From: Enterococcus cecorum
GTDB taxonomy: Bacteria > Bacillota > Bacilli > Lactobacillales > Enterococcaceae
Length of the DNA: 64,000 bases
Reading direction: 5' to 3'
Assembly (NCBI RefSeq): GCF_023221775.1
Contig: NZ_JAKUDS010000005.1
Coordinates: 1-64,000, forward strand
Positions 34,806-43,253 of this stretch are shown here, one piece after another; the first letter of the stretch is position 1; the number at the start of each line of letters is the position of its first letter. The notes beneath the pieces are model-generated. The model saw nothing but the letters and a program-made list of their open reading frames with translations. It had not been told where the DNA came from and did not search any database. The translations under genes were made by a program, and so were the position numbers.

Positions 34806-35726
34806 ATGATTAATATTGTCGCAACGGTAGAATCTTTGGCCCAAGCTGAGCAATTATTACCGTATGTAGATACCATCTTTTTTGGTGAAGAACGTTTTGG
34901 CCTACGCTTGCCAGCCAGCTTTACCAGAGAAGAACAAAAACAATTAGTAGACTTAGCCCATCAGCACGGCAAAAAAGCGATGATTGCGGTGAATGGGATT
35001 ATGCATCCGGAAAAGATGAAAGAAATCCCTGAATACTTGGCTTTTCTACGTTCAATCAATGTAGATGTGATTTCCCTTGGCGACCCTGGGATTATCTATG
35101 TGATGCGCAAAAATTCTGAGTTAAGTCTACCTTTCATTTATGATGGGGAAACATTGGTTACGAGTGCGCGTCAAATTAACTTCTGGGCGAAAAAAGGCGC
35201 ATTAGGAGCTGTCCTTGCCCGCGAAGTGCCTTTTGAAGAGATGAAAGTGATGTCTCAAGAGCTACAAGTCCCTGCAGAAGTTTTAGTCTATGGCGCGACT
35301 TGCATCCATCAATCCTTACGTCCGCTTTTACAAAATTACTATAACTTTACGCAACAAAAAGAATCGGTGAAAAAAGAGCGCGGACTATTCTTAAGTGAAC
35401 CGAAAAAAGAAGAAACCCATTATTCGATTTACGAAGATAGCCATGGCACGCATATTTTTGCTGATAAAGATATTCAATTGATGAATGAATTAACGGATTT
35501 AGTGGCCTATCATTTTACGACTTGGAAATTAGATGGCATCTATTGCCCTGGAGAAGGCTTTGTGGCGATTGCGAAGGCTTTTGATACGGCCAGAAAAGCC
35601 ATTGAAGCGAACGATTTTACCGATGAATTAAAAGCACAACTTGTCGCTACGATTGAGGCAAATCATCCTGTCAATCGCGAATTAACGACTGGTTTTTACT
35701 ATATCGAACCAGATGCTATTAAATAA
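34806..35726 (+). CDS. trhP1: U32-family protein TrhP1-like (tRNA U34 hydroxylation)
   Basis: The 306-residue protein is the shorter of a tandem U32 pair. In B. subtilis the pair YrrN/YrrO (TrhP1/TrhP2) is needed for 5-hydroxyuridine at position 34 of tRNA, although the family is often called peptidase U32. Visible are VDTIFFGEERFGLRLP near residue 22 and the family segment VYGATCIHQSLRPLLQNYYN near 160. The ATG at 34806 lies 7 nt after GAGG; the TTG before it is less likely. The second member follows after 12 bp. Confidence 0.85.
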   Translation: MINIVATVESLAQAEQLLPYVDTIFFGEERFGLRLPASFTREEQKQLVDLAHQHGKKAMIAVNGIMHPEKMKEIPEYLAFLRSINVDVISLGDPGIIYVMRKNSELSLPFIYDGETLVTSARQINFWAKKGALGAVLAREVPFEEMKVMSQELQVPAEVLVYGATCIHQSLRPLLQNYYNFTQQKESVKKERGLFLSEPKKEETHYSIYEDSHGTHIFADKDIQLMNELTDLVAYHFTTWKLDGIYCPGEGFVAIAKAFDTARKAIEANDFTDELKAQLVATIEANHPVNRELTTGFYYIEPDAIK

Positions 35727-35738
35727 GGAGAGACTATC

Positions 35739-37010
35739 ATGACTGTTCAATATAAACGACCCGAGATTCTAGCACCAGCTGGGACACTCGAAAAATTAAA
35801 AACAGCCATCCATTATGGGGCAGACGCTGTATATATTGGTGGAAATGCCTATGGATTGCGTTCACGTGCGGGTAATTTTACCTATGAAGAAATGAAAGAA
35901 GGCGTGGAGTTTGCCAAGGCGCACAATGCCAAAGTCTATGTGGCGGCTAATATGGTGACACACGAAGCCAACCAAGCAGGGGCCGGTGAATTTTTCCGCG
36001 AATTGCGTGATGTGGGGATTTCCGCGGTTATCGTTTCAGACCCAGCTTTAATCGAAATTTGTATTACTGAAGCACCAGGATTGCCTGTTCATTTATCTAC
36101 ACAAGCCTCAGCCACCAACTTTGAAACCTTAGAATTTTGGAAAGAAGAAGGTTTAGAGCGTGTGGTATTAGCGCGTGAAGTTTCGATGGAAGAGGTCGCA
36201 ACGATTCGTCAAAATACGGATATCGAGATTGAAGCCTTTATTCATGGGGCGATGTGTATTTCTTATTCAGGGCGTTGTACGTTGTCTAACCATATGTCCA
36301 TGCGTGATGCCAATCGTGGCGGTTGCTCGCAATCTTGTCGTTGGAAATATGACTTATATGACATGCCATTTGGAACTGAACGTCGCAGCTTGGTGAAAAA
36401 TGGGGCGGTTGCGGAAGAGTTTTCGATGAGTGCTGTAGATATGTCGATGATTGAACATTTGCCAGACTTGATTAAAAATGGTGTAGATAGTTTCAAGATT
36501 GAAGGCCGTATGAAGTCTATTCACTATGTCTCAACGGTATGTAATGTTTATCGTGCAGCCGTGGATAGCTTTATGGCAGATCCAGAAAATTATGTCTGCA
36601 AACAAGAGTGGATTGATGAACTATGGAAAGTGGCGCAACGTGAATTAGCGACTGGTTTTTACTATCATATCCCAACAGAAAATGAACAATTATTTGGTCC
36701 ACGTCGTAAAATTCCTGAATATAAATTTATTGGTGAAGTAATTAGCTATGATGAAGAGACCAAAATTGCGACCATTCGTCAAAGAAATCACTTTAGCGTA
36801 GGCGATGAAATCGAAATCTATGGTCCGGGCTTCCATCATTTCCATCAAAGTGTAGAATGGATGAAAAATGAAGAGGGCGAAATGATTGATCGTGCACCAA
36901 ATCCGATGATGCTCTTAACAATGCCGGTTGCCGAACCAGTCAAACCAGGCGATATGCTGAGAAAGAAAAAAGAAGAAAAGGTTAGAGAGAAAAAAGTCGC
37001 TCAAGCCTAA
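35739..37010 (+). CDS. trhP2: U32-family protein TrhP2-like (tRNA U34 hydroxylation)
   Basis: The 423-residue protein carries the U32 signature: ILAPAGTLEKLKTAIHYGADAVYIGG at residues 10-35 and the cysteine cluster AMCISYSGRCTLSNH with GGCSQSCRWKYDLY near 171-206, thought to hold an iron-sulfur cluster. A C-terminal beta-barrel-like domain follows from about 330. The reaction (prephenate-dependent hydroxylation) is known for the E. coli homologue TrhP; assignment here is by family and pairing. AAGGAGAG lies upstream. Confidence 0.9.
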   Translation: MTVQYKRPEILAPAGTLEKLKTAIHYGADAVYIGGNAYGLRSRAGNFTYEEMKEGVEFAKAHNAKVYVAANMVTHEANQAGAGEFFRELRDVGISAVIVSDPALIEICITEAPGLPVHLSTQASATNFETLEFWKEEGLERVVLAREVSMEEVATIRQNTDIEIEAFIHGAMCISYSGRCTLSNHMSMRDANRGGCSQSCRWKYDLYDMPFGTERRSLVKNGAVAEEFSMSAVDMSMIEHLPDLIKNGVDSFKIEGRMKSIHYVSTVCNVYRAAVDSFMADPENYVCKQEWIDELWKVAQRELATGFYYHIPTENEQLFGPRRKIPEYKFIGEVISYDEETKIATIRQRNHFSVGDEIEIYGPGFHHFHQSVEWMKNEEGEMIDRAPNPMMLLTMPVAEPVKPGDMLRKKKEEKVREKKVAQA

Positions 37011-37028
37011 TGAATACCAATCAACTTA

Positions 37029-37208
37029 GGGGCTGACCCAAAAGTATTTTAGCAAGATAATTAAAAAAAGAAATCCTTATGATGAAATAAATAATTAATA
37101 AAAGACAAAGAAAATCCGAATGTTCAACTTGATTACTCATAAAATCAACAATGAACGTTCGGATTATTTATATACTCATTTTTTATTAGAGACTAATGGG
37201 TCAGCCCC
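37029..37208. repeat. MITE-like element with 12-bp terminal inverted repeats
   Basis: GGGGCTGACCCA (37029-37040) is repeated inverted at 37197-37208. Such ends resemble those of IS1182-type elements, but no transposase is present. Inside, ATCCGAATGTTCA pairs with TGAACGTTCGGAT around a 24-nt loop containing TTGATT and AATCAA. The outer stem followed by TGTTTTTTT may also act as the trhP2 terminator. No target duplication is clear. Confidence 0.7.
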
Positions 37209-37265
37209 TGTTTTTTTGAATCAAGGGAAGTAGTAAATCGAGTTGAATAGTAATGTCGTTTGCGT

Positions 37266-37275
37266 TACAATTGTA
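37266..37275 (+). promoter_or_regulatory. Candidate toxin-antitoxin operator
   Basis: TACAATTGTA is a 10-bp palindrome 20 bp before the antitoxin ATG, where RelB-type proteins commonly autorepress. Confidence 0.35.
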
Positions 37276-37294
37276 CATGAAGGAGGGATAGTCG

Positions 37295-37603
37295 ATGGTC
37301 AAAAATGCGACATTAAATTTAAGAGTTGATGCTTCAGTTAAGGAAAAAGCAGAAAGTGTATTGTCTAAATTAGGGGTGCCAATGTCTACTGCAATAGATA
37401 TGTATTTGAATCAAATCGCACTCACAGGAGGAATCCCTTTTAAAGTTACCTTACCTCATGCGCCAGAAACTATAGATATGGGGAGATTAAGTAAAGAAGA
37501 AATTTCTGATTTATTGCAAGTGGGAATGGATGATGTGCTTGCAGGAAGAGTTTGTGATGCAAAAGATGCCTTTGAAGATTTTGAAAAGAAGTATTTGATA
37601 TGA
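37295..37603 (+). CDS. RelB/DinJ-family antitoxin
   Basis: The 102-residue protein begins with a ribbon-helix-helix (NATLNLRVDASVKEKAESVLSKLGVPMSTAIDMYL, residues 4-38) for DNA binding and ends in an acidic tail that would wrap the toxin. GGAGGG precedes the ATG. It overlaps the toxin gene by 4 bp (ATGA), the classic antitoxin-first arrangement. It lies beside the MITE-like element. Confidence 0.9.
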   Translation: MVKNATLNLRVDASVKEKAESVLSKLGVPMSTAIDMYLNQIALTGGIPFKVTLPHAPETIDMGRLSKEEISDLLQVGMDDVLAGRVCDAKDAFEDFEKKYLI

Positions 37604-37926
37604 AAGAATATCAAGTGATTATTACAGAATCTGCTATAGAGAATCTAGAGGATATTTACGAATATATCGCTTTTAAGTTACAATCTCCTAATGTTGCGAG
37701 CAGCCTTTATCAAAAAATAAAAAGAGCAATATTCAGTTTAAACGTTATGCCCTTTCGATATAAGATGACAGATATTGAACCAGGACGTTCACGAGGACTT
37801 CATCAGATGAGGATAGAGAATTATTATGTATTTTACTTAATCACAGCGAATAAAGTTTACGTGACCAATATCTTGTACTGTCAATCGGATATTTCTGCTC
37901 GATTAACACAAGATGAGGAAAAATAA
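37600..37926 (+). CDS. RelE/ParE-superfamily toxin
   Basis: The 108-residue protein fits the RelE/ParE fold: VIITESAIENLEDIYEYIAFKL (helical hairpin, residues 6-27), then beta strands with PFRYKM, GLHQMRIENYYVFYLI and a final strand KVYVTNILYCQSD. Whether it cuts mRNA on ribosomes or poisons gyrase cannot be told from the sequence. The pair ends at its own terminator, so it is an independent module. Confidence 0.88.
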   Translation: MKEYQVIITESAIENLEDIYEYIAFKLQSPNVASSLYQKIKRAIFSLNVMPFRYKMTDIEPGRSRGLHQMRIENYYVFYLITANKVYVTNILYCQSDISARLTQDEEK

Positions 37927-37994
37927 ATGTGAAATGTTGTTTGAAAATCATGGGTGTACTTGGCAATCATTTTATGGTTAAAATTATCCAACTT

Positions 37995-38039
37995 AGACCA
38001 GAGACGGATAGCGTTTCTGGTCTGTTTTTAGTATAATGA
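37995..38039 (+). terminator. Intrinsic terminator of the toxin-antitoxin module
   Basis: AGACCAGA pairs with TCTGGTCT around a 23-nt loop, followed by GTTTTT. Confidence 0.72.
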
Positions 38040-38067
38040 ATTTGTTATCTAAAAGGAGGCGTAAAAA

Positions 38068-38733
38068 ATGGAAAATATTAAAAATCCAATTATTCGCTAT
38101 TTATTGGCTATATTATTGTTTATCGGATTATTTGTTTTGGATCAGATTGCTTTTGTCTTTCCAATTATTGGAAAACAAATATCGGATAATCAATCATTTG
38201 TATTAGCAATTGGCGTTTTATTGATGGGGATAGTTGTGAGTGTTGCCTGCTATCTTGCTAGAAAGAATGGTTCGCTAAAGCCACTGCGTCAAACGATTAC
38301 GAAACAAAACTGGAAATTTATTTTAGGGATGTTTGCCTTAACCTATATTTCGCAACTCGCTTTACAATTAATCTTTCAGTTTCTAGGCATTTCTGGTAAT
38401 ACAGTTAATCAACAGGTAATCGAGCAATCTATGAATAGTCTGCCACGTTGGTATATGGGACTGATGATTTTGATTGTGGCACCAATAGTAGAAGAATTTT
38501 TTTGTCGCTCGCTAGTGTTTCAGACGGTTCGTAATAAAAAAGTGGCATTTATTGTAGCAACGCTTATCTTTACACTGTTACATATGCAAACGCTCGAATG
38601 GAATGTACTGATTTACTTAGTGATGAGTTTGATTTTGACCGCTACCTATGCACGTCACGAAAACTTAAACGAAAGCATTACAGTCCACTTCTTAAATAAT
38701 TTAATCGGTTTTGTGGCATTGTTAGTGATGTAA
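38068..38733 (+). CDS. CPBP-family intramembrane metalloprotease
   Basis: The 221-residue protein has about seven to eight membrane helices and the CPBP (Abi) motifs: VEEFFCRSLVF (EExxxR) near residue 140, FTLLHMQ near 170 and VHFLNNLIG (HxxxN) near 206. In lactic acid bacteria members of this family often give self-immunity to bacteriocins, while others process prenylated or peptide substrates. AAAGGAGG lies upstream. It opens an accessory island carrying a peptide-sensing system, so an immunity role is plausible but unproven. Confidence 0.85.
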   Translation: MENIKNPIIRYLLAILLFIGLFVLDQIAFVFPIIGKQISDNQSFVLAIGVLLMGIVVSVACYLARKNGSLKPLRQTITKQNWKFILGMFALTYISQLALQLIFQFLGISGNTVNQQVIEQSMNSLPRWYMGLMILIVAPIVEEFFCRSLVFQTVRNKKVAFIVATLIFTLLHMQTLEWNVLIYLVMSLILTATYARHENLNESITVHFLNNLIGFVALLVM

Positions 38734-38746
38734 GAAATAATGTAGA

Positions 38747-38778
38747 GAAGAATCCTATGATTGAGGGTTCTTCTTTTT
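38747..38778 (+). terminator. Intrinsic terminator after the CPBP protease
   Basis: GAAGAATCCT pairs with AGGGTTCTTC, loop ATGATTG, followed by TTTTT. Confidence 0.82.
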
Positions 38779-38783
38779 GCTAT

Positions 38784-38811
38784 TTGTAATAAACGTTTTT
38801 TTTGTTACAAT
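38784..38811 (+). promoter_or_regulatory. Promoter of the following membrane-protein gene
   Basis: TTGTAA (38784-38789), 16-bp spacer, TACAAT (38806-38811). Confidence 0.5.
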
Positions 38812-38849
38812 AATTTTGAGAAAATAATTAGAGAGTGGAGGGATAAAAA

Positions 38850-39395
38850 ATGTTGTGGATGATAGTATTTGGTGTATTTTACCTTTTTATCTCACAAAAA
38901 TATCAAACGCCATATGTGGATTTGGCTTGCTTTTTACTTGTGAGTGTGGCGAGCTTGTTTGGTGGATTTAATATGGTAGTTATAGGTGTTTTACTATGGT
39001 TGAGTGCGGGATTAAGTTGTTATCGTTTCTATATCTGGACCAAACGTTTCGTCAAACAAAAACAGCCCTCTCTGCCGGTAAGATGGGAATATCTAATCAT
39101 GTCCACGGTTGCTTTTCAATTGGCCTATTTAGAAAAAGACATATTCAAGACCTTGCCGTTATTTGTGTCAGCTTTAGTGGTTGTAGTCGAAATTTTATTA
39201 ATGATTTTATATTTTTACGCTTGGTTTAAAGATTCTCGTTTCCTACCGCGTGAAAAAATAATTGTTTCAGAAATAATTACCCTCAGTGGTGTATTTTTCT
39301 ATTTGATTAGTTATACCTCCGTTTGCGAGACATATATCGGCTTGATATTATGGTTACTGCTTGTCATTCATTGGTTTGTGATGAGAGAATCATAG
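38850..39395 (+). CDS. Integral membrane protein, unknown function
   Basis: The 181-residue protein is almost entirely hydrophobic, with about six helices and few charged loops (KRFVKQKQP near 65, FKDSRFLPREK near 130). No family motif is recognised. GAGTGGAGGG precedes the ATG at 38850. It has its own promoter and a shared bidirectional terminator, and converges on the peptide/kinase/regulator operon. Confidence 0.68.
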   Translation: MLWMIVFGVFYLFISQKYQTPYVDLACFLLVSVASLFGGFNMVVIGVLLWLSAGLSCYRFYIWTKRFVKQKQPSLPVRWEYLIMSTVAFQLAYLEKDIFKTLPLFVSALVVVVEILLMILYFYAWFKDSRFLPREKIIVSEIITLSGVFFYLISYTSVCETYIGLILWLLLVIHWFVMRES

Positions 39396-39435
39396 TGCTA
39401 TAAAAAGCCTTTTATGGTTATCCTAAGTAATAAAT

Positions 39436-39475
39436 AATCGCACAAATGTTTCACCAACAATTGTGCGATTTCTTT
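39436..39475. terminator. Bidirectional terminator
   Basis: AATCGCACAA pairs with TTGTGCGATT across a 15-nt loop. T-rich on the plus side; on the minus side ATTATTTATT follows. It closes the minus-strand transcript containing the small peptide gene. Confidence 0.72.
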
Positions 39476-39493
39476 ATAATTGAAATAGCCAAC

Positions 39494-39559
39494 TTACTTT
39501 TTTCCTCGAAACCATTCAAAAAACCAAGTAAGAGCATTTGCCCATAACATCATAACCAT
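39494..39559 (-). CDS. Tiny Trp-rich peptide gene downstream of the sensor kinase
   Basis: The ORF encodes 21 residues from the ATG at 39559 (19 from the ATG at 39553, 18 from 39550), core LWANALTWFFEWFRGKK. It is aromatic and hydrophobic with a basic C-terminus. AGGGGG lies just upstream and best serves the second or third ATG. It is 111 bp downstream of the kinase gene and before a terminator, on the same strand. It has no double-glycine leader and no AgrD-like Cys. It may be an unprocessed pheromone or leaderless antimicrobial peptide. No homologue is recalled; being tiny, it could also be chance. Confidence 0.5.
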   Translation of the reverse strand: MVMMLWANALTWFFEWFRGKK

Positions 39560-39670
39560 TTTCCCCCTACTAGTTCTTGATATGACTAGTTTAGCACCAT
39601 TTTTATTTTTTACTAGAAGGAGTTTGCTCAACAACATTAAATCTGTGGTGAATGATAGTTAAGATAAAGG

Positions 39671-40978
39671 CTAAAGGAAAATTTCAGCAATAACGGTTCC
39701 TTGTTTATAAAACAAATTGAATTGATTATCGTATTTTTTAGCAATATCTTTGACATTTCTGAGTCCCAATCCATGATTAATTGTATCATGTTTAGAGGTA
39801 ACAATTGTGTTGTCCTCAATTTTAATTGGGTGATTCACGGGATTGACTATACTTAGATAAGGACGACATTTGGTAAATTCGCTGACTGTAATTTCAATCC
39901 ACCGCTGATTTATGGGCATTTTCTCGGCTGCTTCTAAGGCATTTTTAAATAAATTGTAGAAAACAACGCTTAAATCATAAGAATCGGTTTCTAATTCAAG
40001 TGGTAAATACCCATAAATTGTTACCTTGATTCCTTTACTTTTGGCTTGAGCCAATGAATTTTCTAGTAAAGAATCTATAATCAAATTACCAGTATATCTT
40101 TTTTGATTTTCGAGTAACGAATATTCGTTCATTTTTTTTAGATAATTTTTTAGAACAGTATAGTCCTGCTTTTCGATAAGTGTGTTTAAGATAATCATAT
40201 GCGCTTGGTAGTCATGACGAAATTTTCTGAGTTGCTTATCTTGTTTGATTTTATTTTTTAAATATACCTGCTGCATTTGATAAAATTTATCTTGTAATCT
40301 TTGTTTTTCCTCTAATAAGCGATGATTTGTATTTAAGAATGCTTGGTAAACAACTAAATATAGAAGTAGTAGACAAGCAATAGAAGTACAACTGCCAAGA
40401 GCTACAAATATTCTTGAAGTGTCAAGATGAATGGCAACGTATTGCCAAGAACCAAGAATGATAACTGTTGCAAAAACTGTTGTGTAGAAAATGATATATT
40501 GCCTGATAGTTAATTCAATTGGATTGGCATTGTATTTCTTACGGTAATATAAAATGCCGAGTAGAATGGCGAGCATACAGGCATTTACAAGTAGAAAAGA
40601 ATAAAAATCACTATAAATCAAATGAATGATTTTTCCATTTATTAAAACTCCTTCAAACATAAGTAGGGTTACTGAAATAGCTGAAGTTGCTAGGTAGATA
40701 AACGGATAGATTGCTAGGGCACGTTTGCGATTGGGTGGTTCAACTAATAGATGAATTAATGAAAAAAGTAATATACACAAGGGCTCTTTATAAGTTGAAG
40801 GAAAAGAAGCGAGAAAAAGTAGATAAAGAATCATTATACTTCCTATCACGACCAACCATTTGATTTTCTTTTTAGAAAAAGAAAATCCCCCTAGAATTTG
40901 ATACCCTAATAAACAAGCACTACAATCGAAAAATATTCTTAATAAGTCCCATAAAAACGAAATTAAATGCTTTTCCAT
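39671..40978 (-). CDS. AgrC-like (HPK10) membrane histidine kinase
   Basis: The 435-residue protein has about seven N-terminal membrane helices (to about 215), a coiled-coil linker, an H-box RKFRHDYQAH with His 255, and a C-terminal GHKL ATPase with FYNLFKNALEAAEK (N-box) and HGLGLRNVKDIAKKY (G-box). This is the kinase class that senses peptide pheromones in Gram-positive bacteria. It overlaps the response-regulator gene by 16 bp. The peptide it senses is not known; the tiny gene at 39494 is a candidate. Confidence 0.9.
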   Translation of the reverse strand: MEKHLISFLWDLLRIFFDCSACLLGYQILGGFSFSKKKIKWLVVIGSIMILYLLFLASFPSTYKEPLCILLFSLIHLLVEPPNRKRALAIYPFIYLATSAISVTLLMFEGVLINGKIIHLIYSDFYSFLLVNACMLAILLGILYYRKKYNANPIELTIRQYIIFYTTVFATVIILGSWQYVAIHLDTSRIFVALGSCTSIACLLLLYLVVYQAFLNTNHRLLEEKQRLQDKFYQMQQVYLKNKIKQDKQLRKFRHDYQAHMIILNTLIEKQDYTVLKNYLKKMNEYSLLENQKRYTGNLIIDSLLENSLAQAKSKGIKVTIYGYLPLELETDSYDLSVVFYNLFKNALEAAEKMPINQRWIEITVSEFTKCRPYLSIVNPVNHPIKIEDNTIVTSKHDTINHGLGLRNVKDIAKKYDNQFNLFYKQGTVIAEIFL

Positions 40979-41697
40979 ACTAAATCTCTCCTAAATGCAA
41001 AATAAGCTTCTTTTAATTTTGGATAGAATCTTCGCCCTACAGGAATGGTTTCTTGGTTAGATAAGCTGGCTGTGGTTACGCTAATTTTTTCCAATTGTAT
41101 TAGTGAAATAATATACGATTTATGACATCTGATGAAAGGCAGCTCTACAAATTTTTGTTCTAAATCTTTCATTCGACTTAGAATCAGAAAATTGTCTTTT
41201 TTATTTACTAAGTGTACCTCAATATATCTGTCGTCTACTTTGAAGTACATAAATTCATCCAAGGAATGTCGATGTGTTACATTAAAGACATCAGTAAATT
41301 CAAGCACTTTTTCTTTTTCTGTGATTTGCAAGTATTGTTGAATTTTTTTCTCTAAGTCAGAATCATTCGTGGGTTTGTTTAAAAATCCTAATGTTTTTGT
41401 ACCAAAGGCCTCATATATATGTTCTTGATGGTTTGTAGTAAAGATGATATATCGTACTAATTTTTGATTGCTCAACTTATCTTTTAAAGTGAGTCCGTTC
41501 ATTCCTGGCATATCAATGTCTAAAAATAGCATATCAATGGAGGTGGAATGAGGTTTAGTTATGTAATGAATGACTTCTTGTCCATTATTAAATTTTAATA
41601 TAGTTACATCAATTTTCATTTTTTCGCATAAAAAATGTAATTGTTTTTCCAACGTCTTTTGAAAAAGTAGTTCGTCATCACAGATTGCAAAAATCAT
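40963..41697 (-). CDS. LytTR-family response regulator (AgrA-like)
   Basis: The 244-residue protein has a receiver domain with acidic pocket CDDE at 6-9, phospho-acceptor Asp 60 in LFLDIDMPGMNG and Lys of NKPT near 107, then a LytTR DNA-binding domain (about 135-240, with LPFIRCHKSYIISLIQLEKI). LytTR regulators bind pairs of short direct repeats with a 21-bp period, which are found at 41839 and 46780. The ATG at 41697 follows GAGGTGA; GTG at 41706 is rejected because it lies within that site. It is the first gene of the operon. Confidence 0.9.
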   Translation of the reverse strand: MIFAICDDELLFQKTLEKQLHFLCEKMKIDVTILKFNNGQEVIHYITKPHSTSIDMLFLDIDMPGMNGLTLKDKLSNQKLVRYIIFTTNHQEHIYEAFGTKTLGFLNKPTNDSDLEKKIQQYLQITEKEKVLEFTDVFNVTHRHSLDEFMYFKVDDRYIEVHLVNKKDNFLILSRMKDLEQKFVELPFIRCHKSYIISLIQLEKISVTTASLSNQETIPVGRRFYPKLKEAYFAFRRDLVWKSI

Positions 41698-41729
41698 TCG
41701 AATCACCTCGATAATAGCTGTACATCTTT

Positions 41730-41758
41730 ATTATAATGCTGGTAATTAGATTGCACAA
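41730..41758 (-). promoter_or_regulatory. Promoter of the regulator-kinase-peptide operon
   Basis: Read on the minus strand: TTGTGC (41758-41753), 17-bp spacer, TATAAT (41735-41730). No LytTR-type repeat pair lies here, so basal expression is probably constitutive. Confidence 0.6.
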
Positions 41759-41838
41759 TGATAATTTAATTTGGTTTTAATGCTTTGGACATGAATTAGA
41801 CTGTTATTTGGAAAAATCTTAGTCGAATTTATTATGTT

Positions 41839-41905
41839 GTTTACCGCATAGTTGGTGCTGTTCAGGTTATAGATTATTGAAAGCGAAATGTGAAGGAATT
41901 ATATT
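41839..41905 (+). promoter_or_regulatory. LytTR-type operator and promoter P1
   Basis: GTTTACCGCATAG (41839-41851) and GTTCAGGTTATAG (41860-41872) have a 21-bp period. Exactly 27 bp later is TATATT (41900-41905) as -10; there is no good -35, as expected for an activator-dependent promoter. The same layout occurs at 46780-46846. It drives the ABC operon starting at 42010. Confidence 0.72.
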
Positions 41906-42009
41906 ATTGAATGTGTAATTGAAATATTTTCATTTGTAACACTATGTATTTTACGTATCTTATTTTGTGAACTTTTTTTGAACGCTCATTTTTAGATAAA
42001 GGCATTTCA

Positions 42010-42318
42010 ATGAAAATAGTACACTATACTATTGTAGATAGTGTAGTGTATGGCTTGATAATATTTTTATTATTTCAAACTAGTTTAGTGTATCAGTTAG
42101 TTGTTTGTTTAATATTATTTAGCTTATTTCAGGTTGTTGTTACTTTTGGAAAGTACAATATTTATTGTTGGATAGATATTTTTTTTATGAATTTAATCAG
42201 TTTGTTAATGATTCACATAGTTGGCGTATTATTAGCAGTCTGTTTCCCTATAGTATTAAATTTTATTGTATATAATTTGCAATTTAGTGAAGTAGAAAAT
42301 GTTATGGAGGATTGTTAG
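42010..42318 (+). CDS. Small integral membrane protein, first gene of ABC operon 1
   Basis: The 102-residue protein has about three hydrophobic helices (residues 8-45, 50-80, 65-90 overlapping) and a short acidic end. No family is recognised. The ribosome site is weak (AAAGG). It lies 105 bp downstream of P1 and ends directly before the ATPase start, so it is probably cotranscribed and may be an export or immunity accessory. Confidence 0.6.
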   Translation: MKIVHYTIVDSVVYGLIIFLLFQTSLVYQLVVCLILFSLFQVVVTFGKYNIYCWIDIFFMNLISLLMIHIVGVLLAVCFPIVLNFIVYNLQFSEVENVMEDC

Positions 42319-43245
42319 ATGTTGGTTGTAGAAGCGAAAAAAGTTCGTAAATCGTATGGTAGGCAATTAGTTTTGAATGATGTTAATTTTGAAATGTATT
42401 CGGGAAAATGTTATGGATTGTTAGGACCTAATGGAGCTGGAAAATCTACCTTTGTCAGTATATTGCTAAATTTGGTAAAAGCAGATGAAGGACAGATTAG
42501 CCTTTTTCAAGAAGATATCAGCCAAATTCAAGCAATTAGCGATAAAATTGGCTATGTGCCACAGGAAATTGCCGTATATCCAGATTTGACAGCCTTTGAA
42601 AATGTAAAATTATTTGGAATGTTATACGGTTTAAAGGGCAAACAATTAATTGAACGTGTTAATGATAGCTTACAAAAAGTAGGATTATTGGAAAAAGCTA
42701 AAAAATTCCCCAAGCATTTTTCTGGTGGAATGCAGCGAAGATTGAATATTGCTTGTGCATTGGTGCATCAACCGCAACTAATTATTTTGGATGAACCAAC
42801 TGTGGGTATTGATCCTCAATCAAGAAATATGATTTTAGAAACTATTGAGCAATTAAAAAAACAAGGGACATCTATTTTGTACATTTCACATTATATGGAG
42901 GAAATAGAAAAAGTTTGTGATTATGTATATGTTATGGATCAGGGCAAAGTGATTGAAAAGGGTGCGGTTGATCGAATTATCCAAAAATATAGAGAAACCT
43001 TAGATGAACCTGTGACCATTTGGCTACAAGATAGCGAAATCATATATCAAATAGAGTGGCTACGAGAAAAGGAGTATTCTATTGTAGATGGTAAAGTGGG
43101 AATTTCTGTTAAGGAAAAGCAGTTGAATGAAATGCTTCGTTTGCTTGCTAAAGAGGAAGTAGTAATTTTAGAGATTAGCAGAGAATATGTAAATCTTGAA
43201 GTAATCTTCTTGTATTTGACCGGAAAAGCCTTGAGAGATGAGTAG
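42319..43245 (+). CDS. ABC transporter ATPase of operon 1
   Basis: The 308-residue ATPase has Walker A GPNGAGKSTF near residue 38, Q-loop VPQE, signature HFSGGMQRRLNIACAL near 134, Walker B LIILDEPTVGID near 155 and switch His in SHYMEE near 192, with a C-terminal extension of about 90 residues typical of drug and antibiotic-peptide exporters (DrrA-like). Two ABC-2 permease genes follow. Probable role: export or self-protection; substrate unknown. Confidence 0.9.
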   Translation: MLVVEAKKVRKSYGRQLVLNDVNFEMYSGKCYGLLGPNGAGKSTFVSILLNLVKADEGQISLFQEDISQIQAISDKIGYVPQEIAVYPDLTAFENVKLFGMLYGLKGKQLIERVNDSLQKVGLLEKAKKFPKHFSGGMQRRLNIACALVHQPQLIILDEPTVGIDPQSRNMILETIEQLKKQGTSILYISHYMEEIEKVCDYVYVMDQGKVIEKGAVDRIIQKYRETLDEPVTIWLQDSEIIYQIEWLREKEYSIVDGKVGISVKEKQLNEMLRLLAKEEVVILEISREYVNLEVIFLYLTGKALRDE

Positions 43246-43253
43246 GTGAAGAG

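Noticed and set aside
37029-37208. Reading the MITE-like element as an ordinary terminator only
   Set aside because: The 12-bp perfect ends and nested inner stem are too long and regular for a simple terminator, although a terminator role is still possible.
39637-39819. 60-residue minus-strand frame overlapping the kinase 3' end
   Set aside because: Shadow of the kinase gene; composition does not look like a protein and no ribosome site is present.
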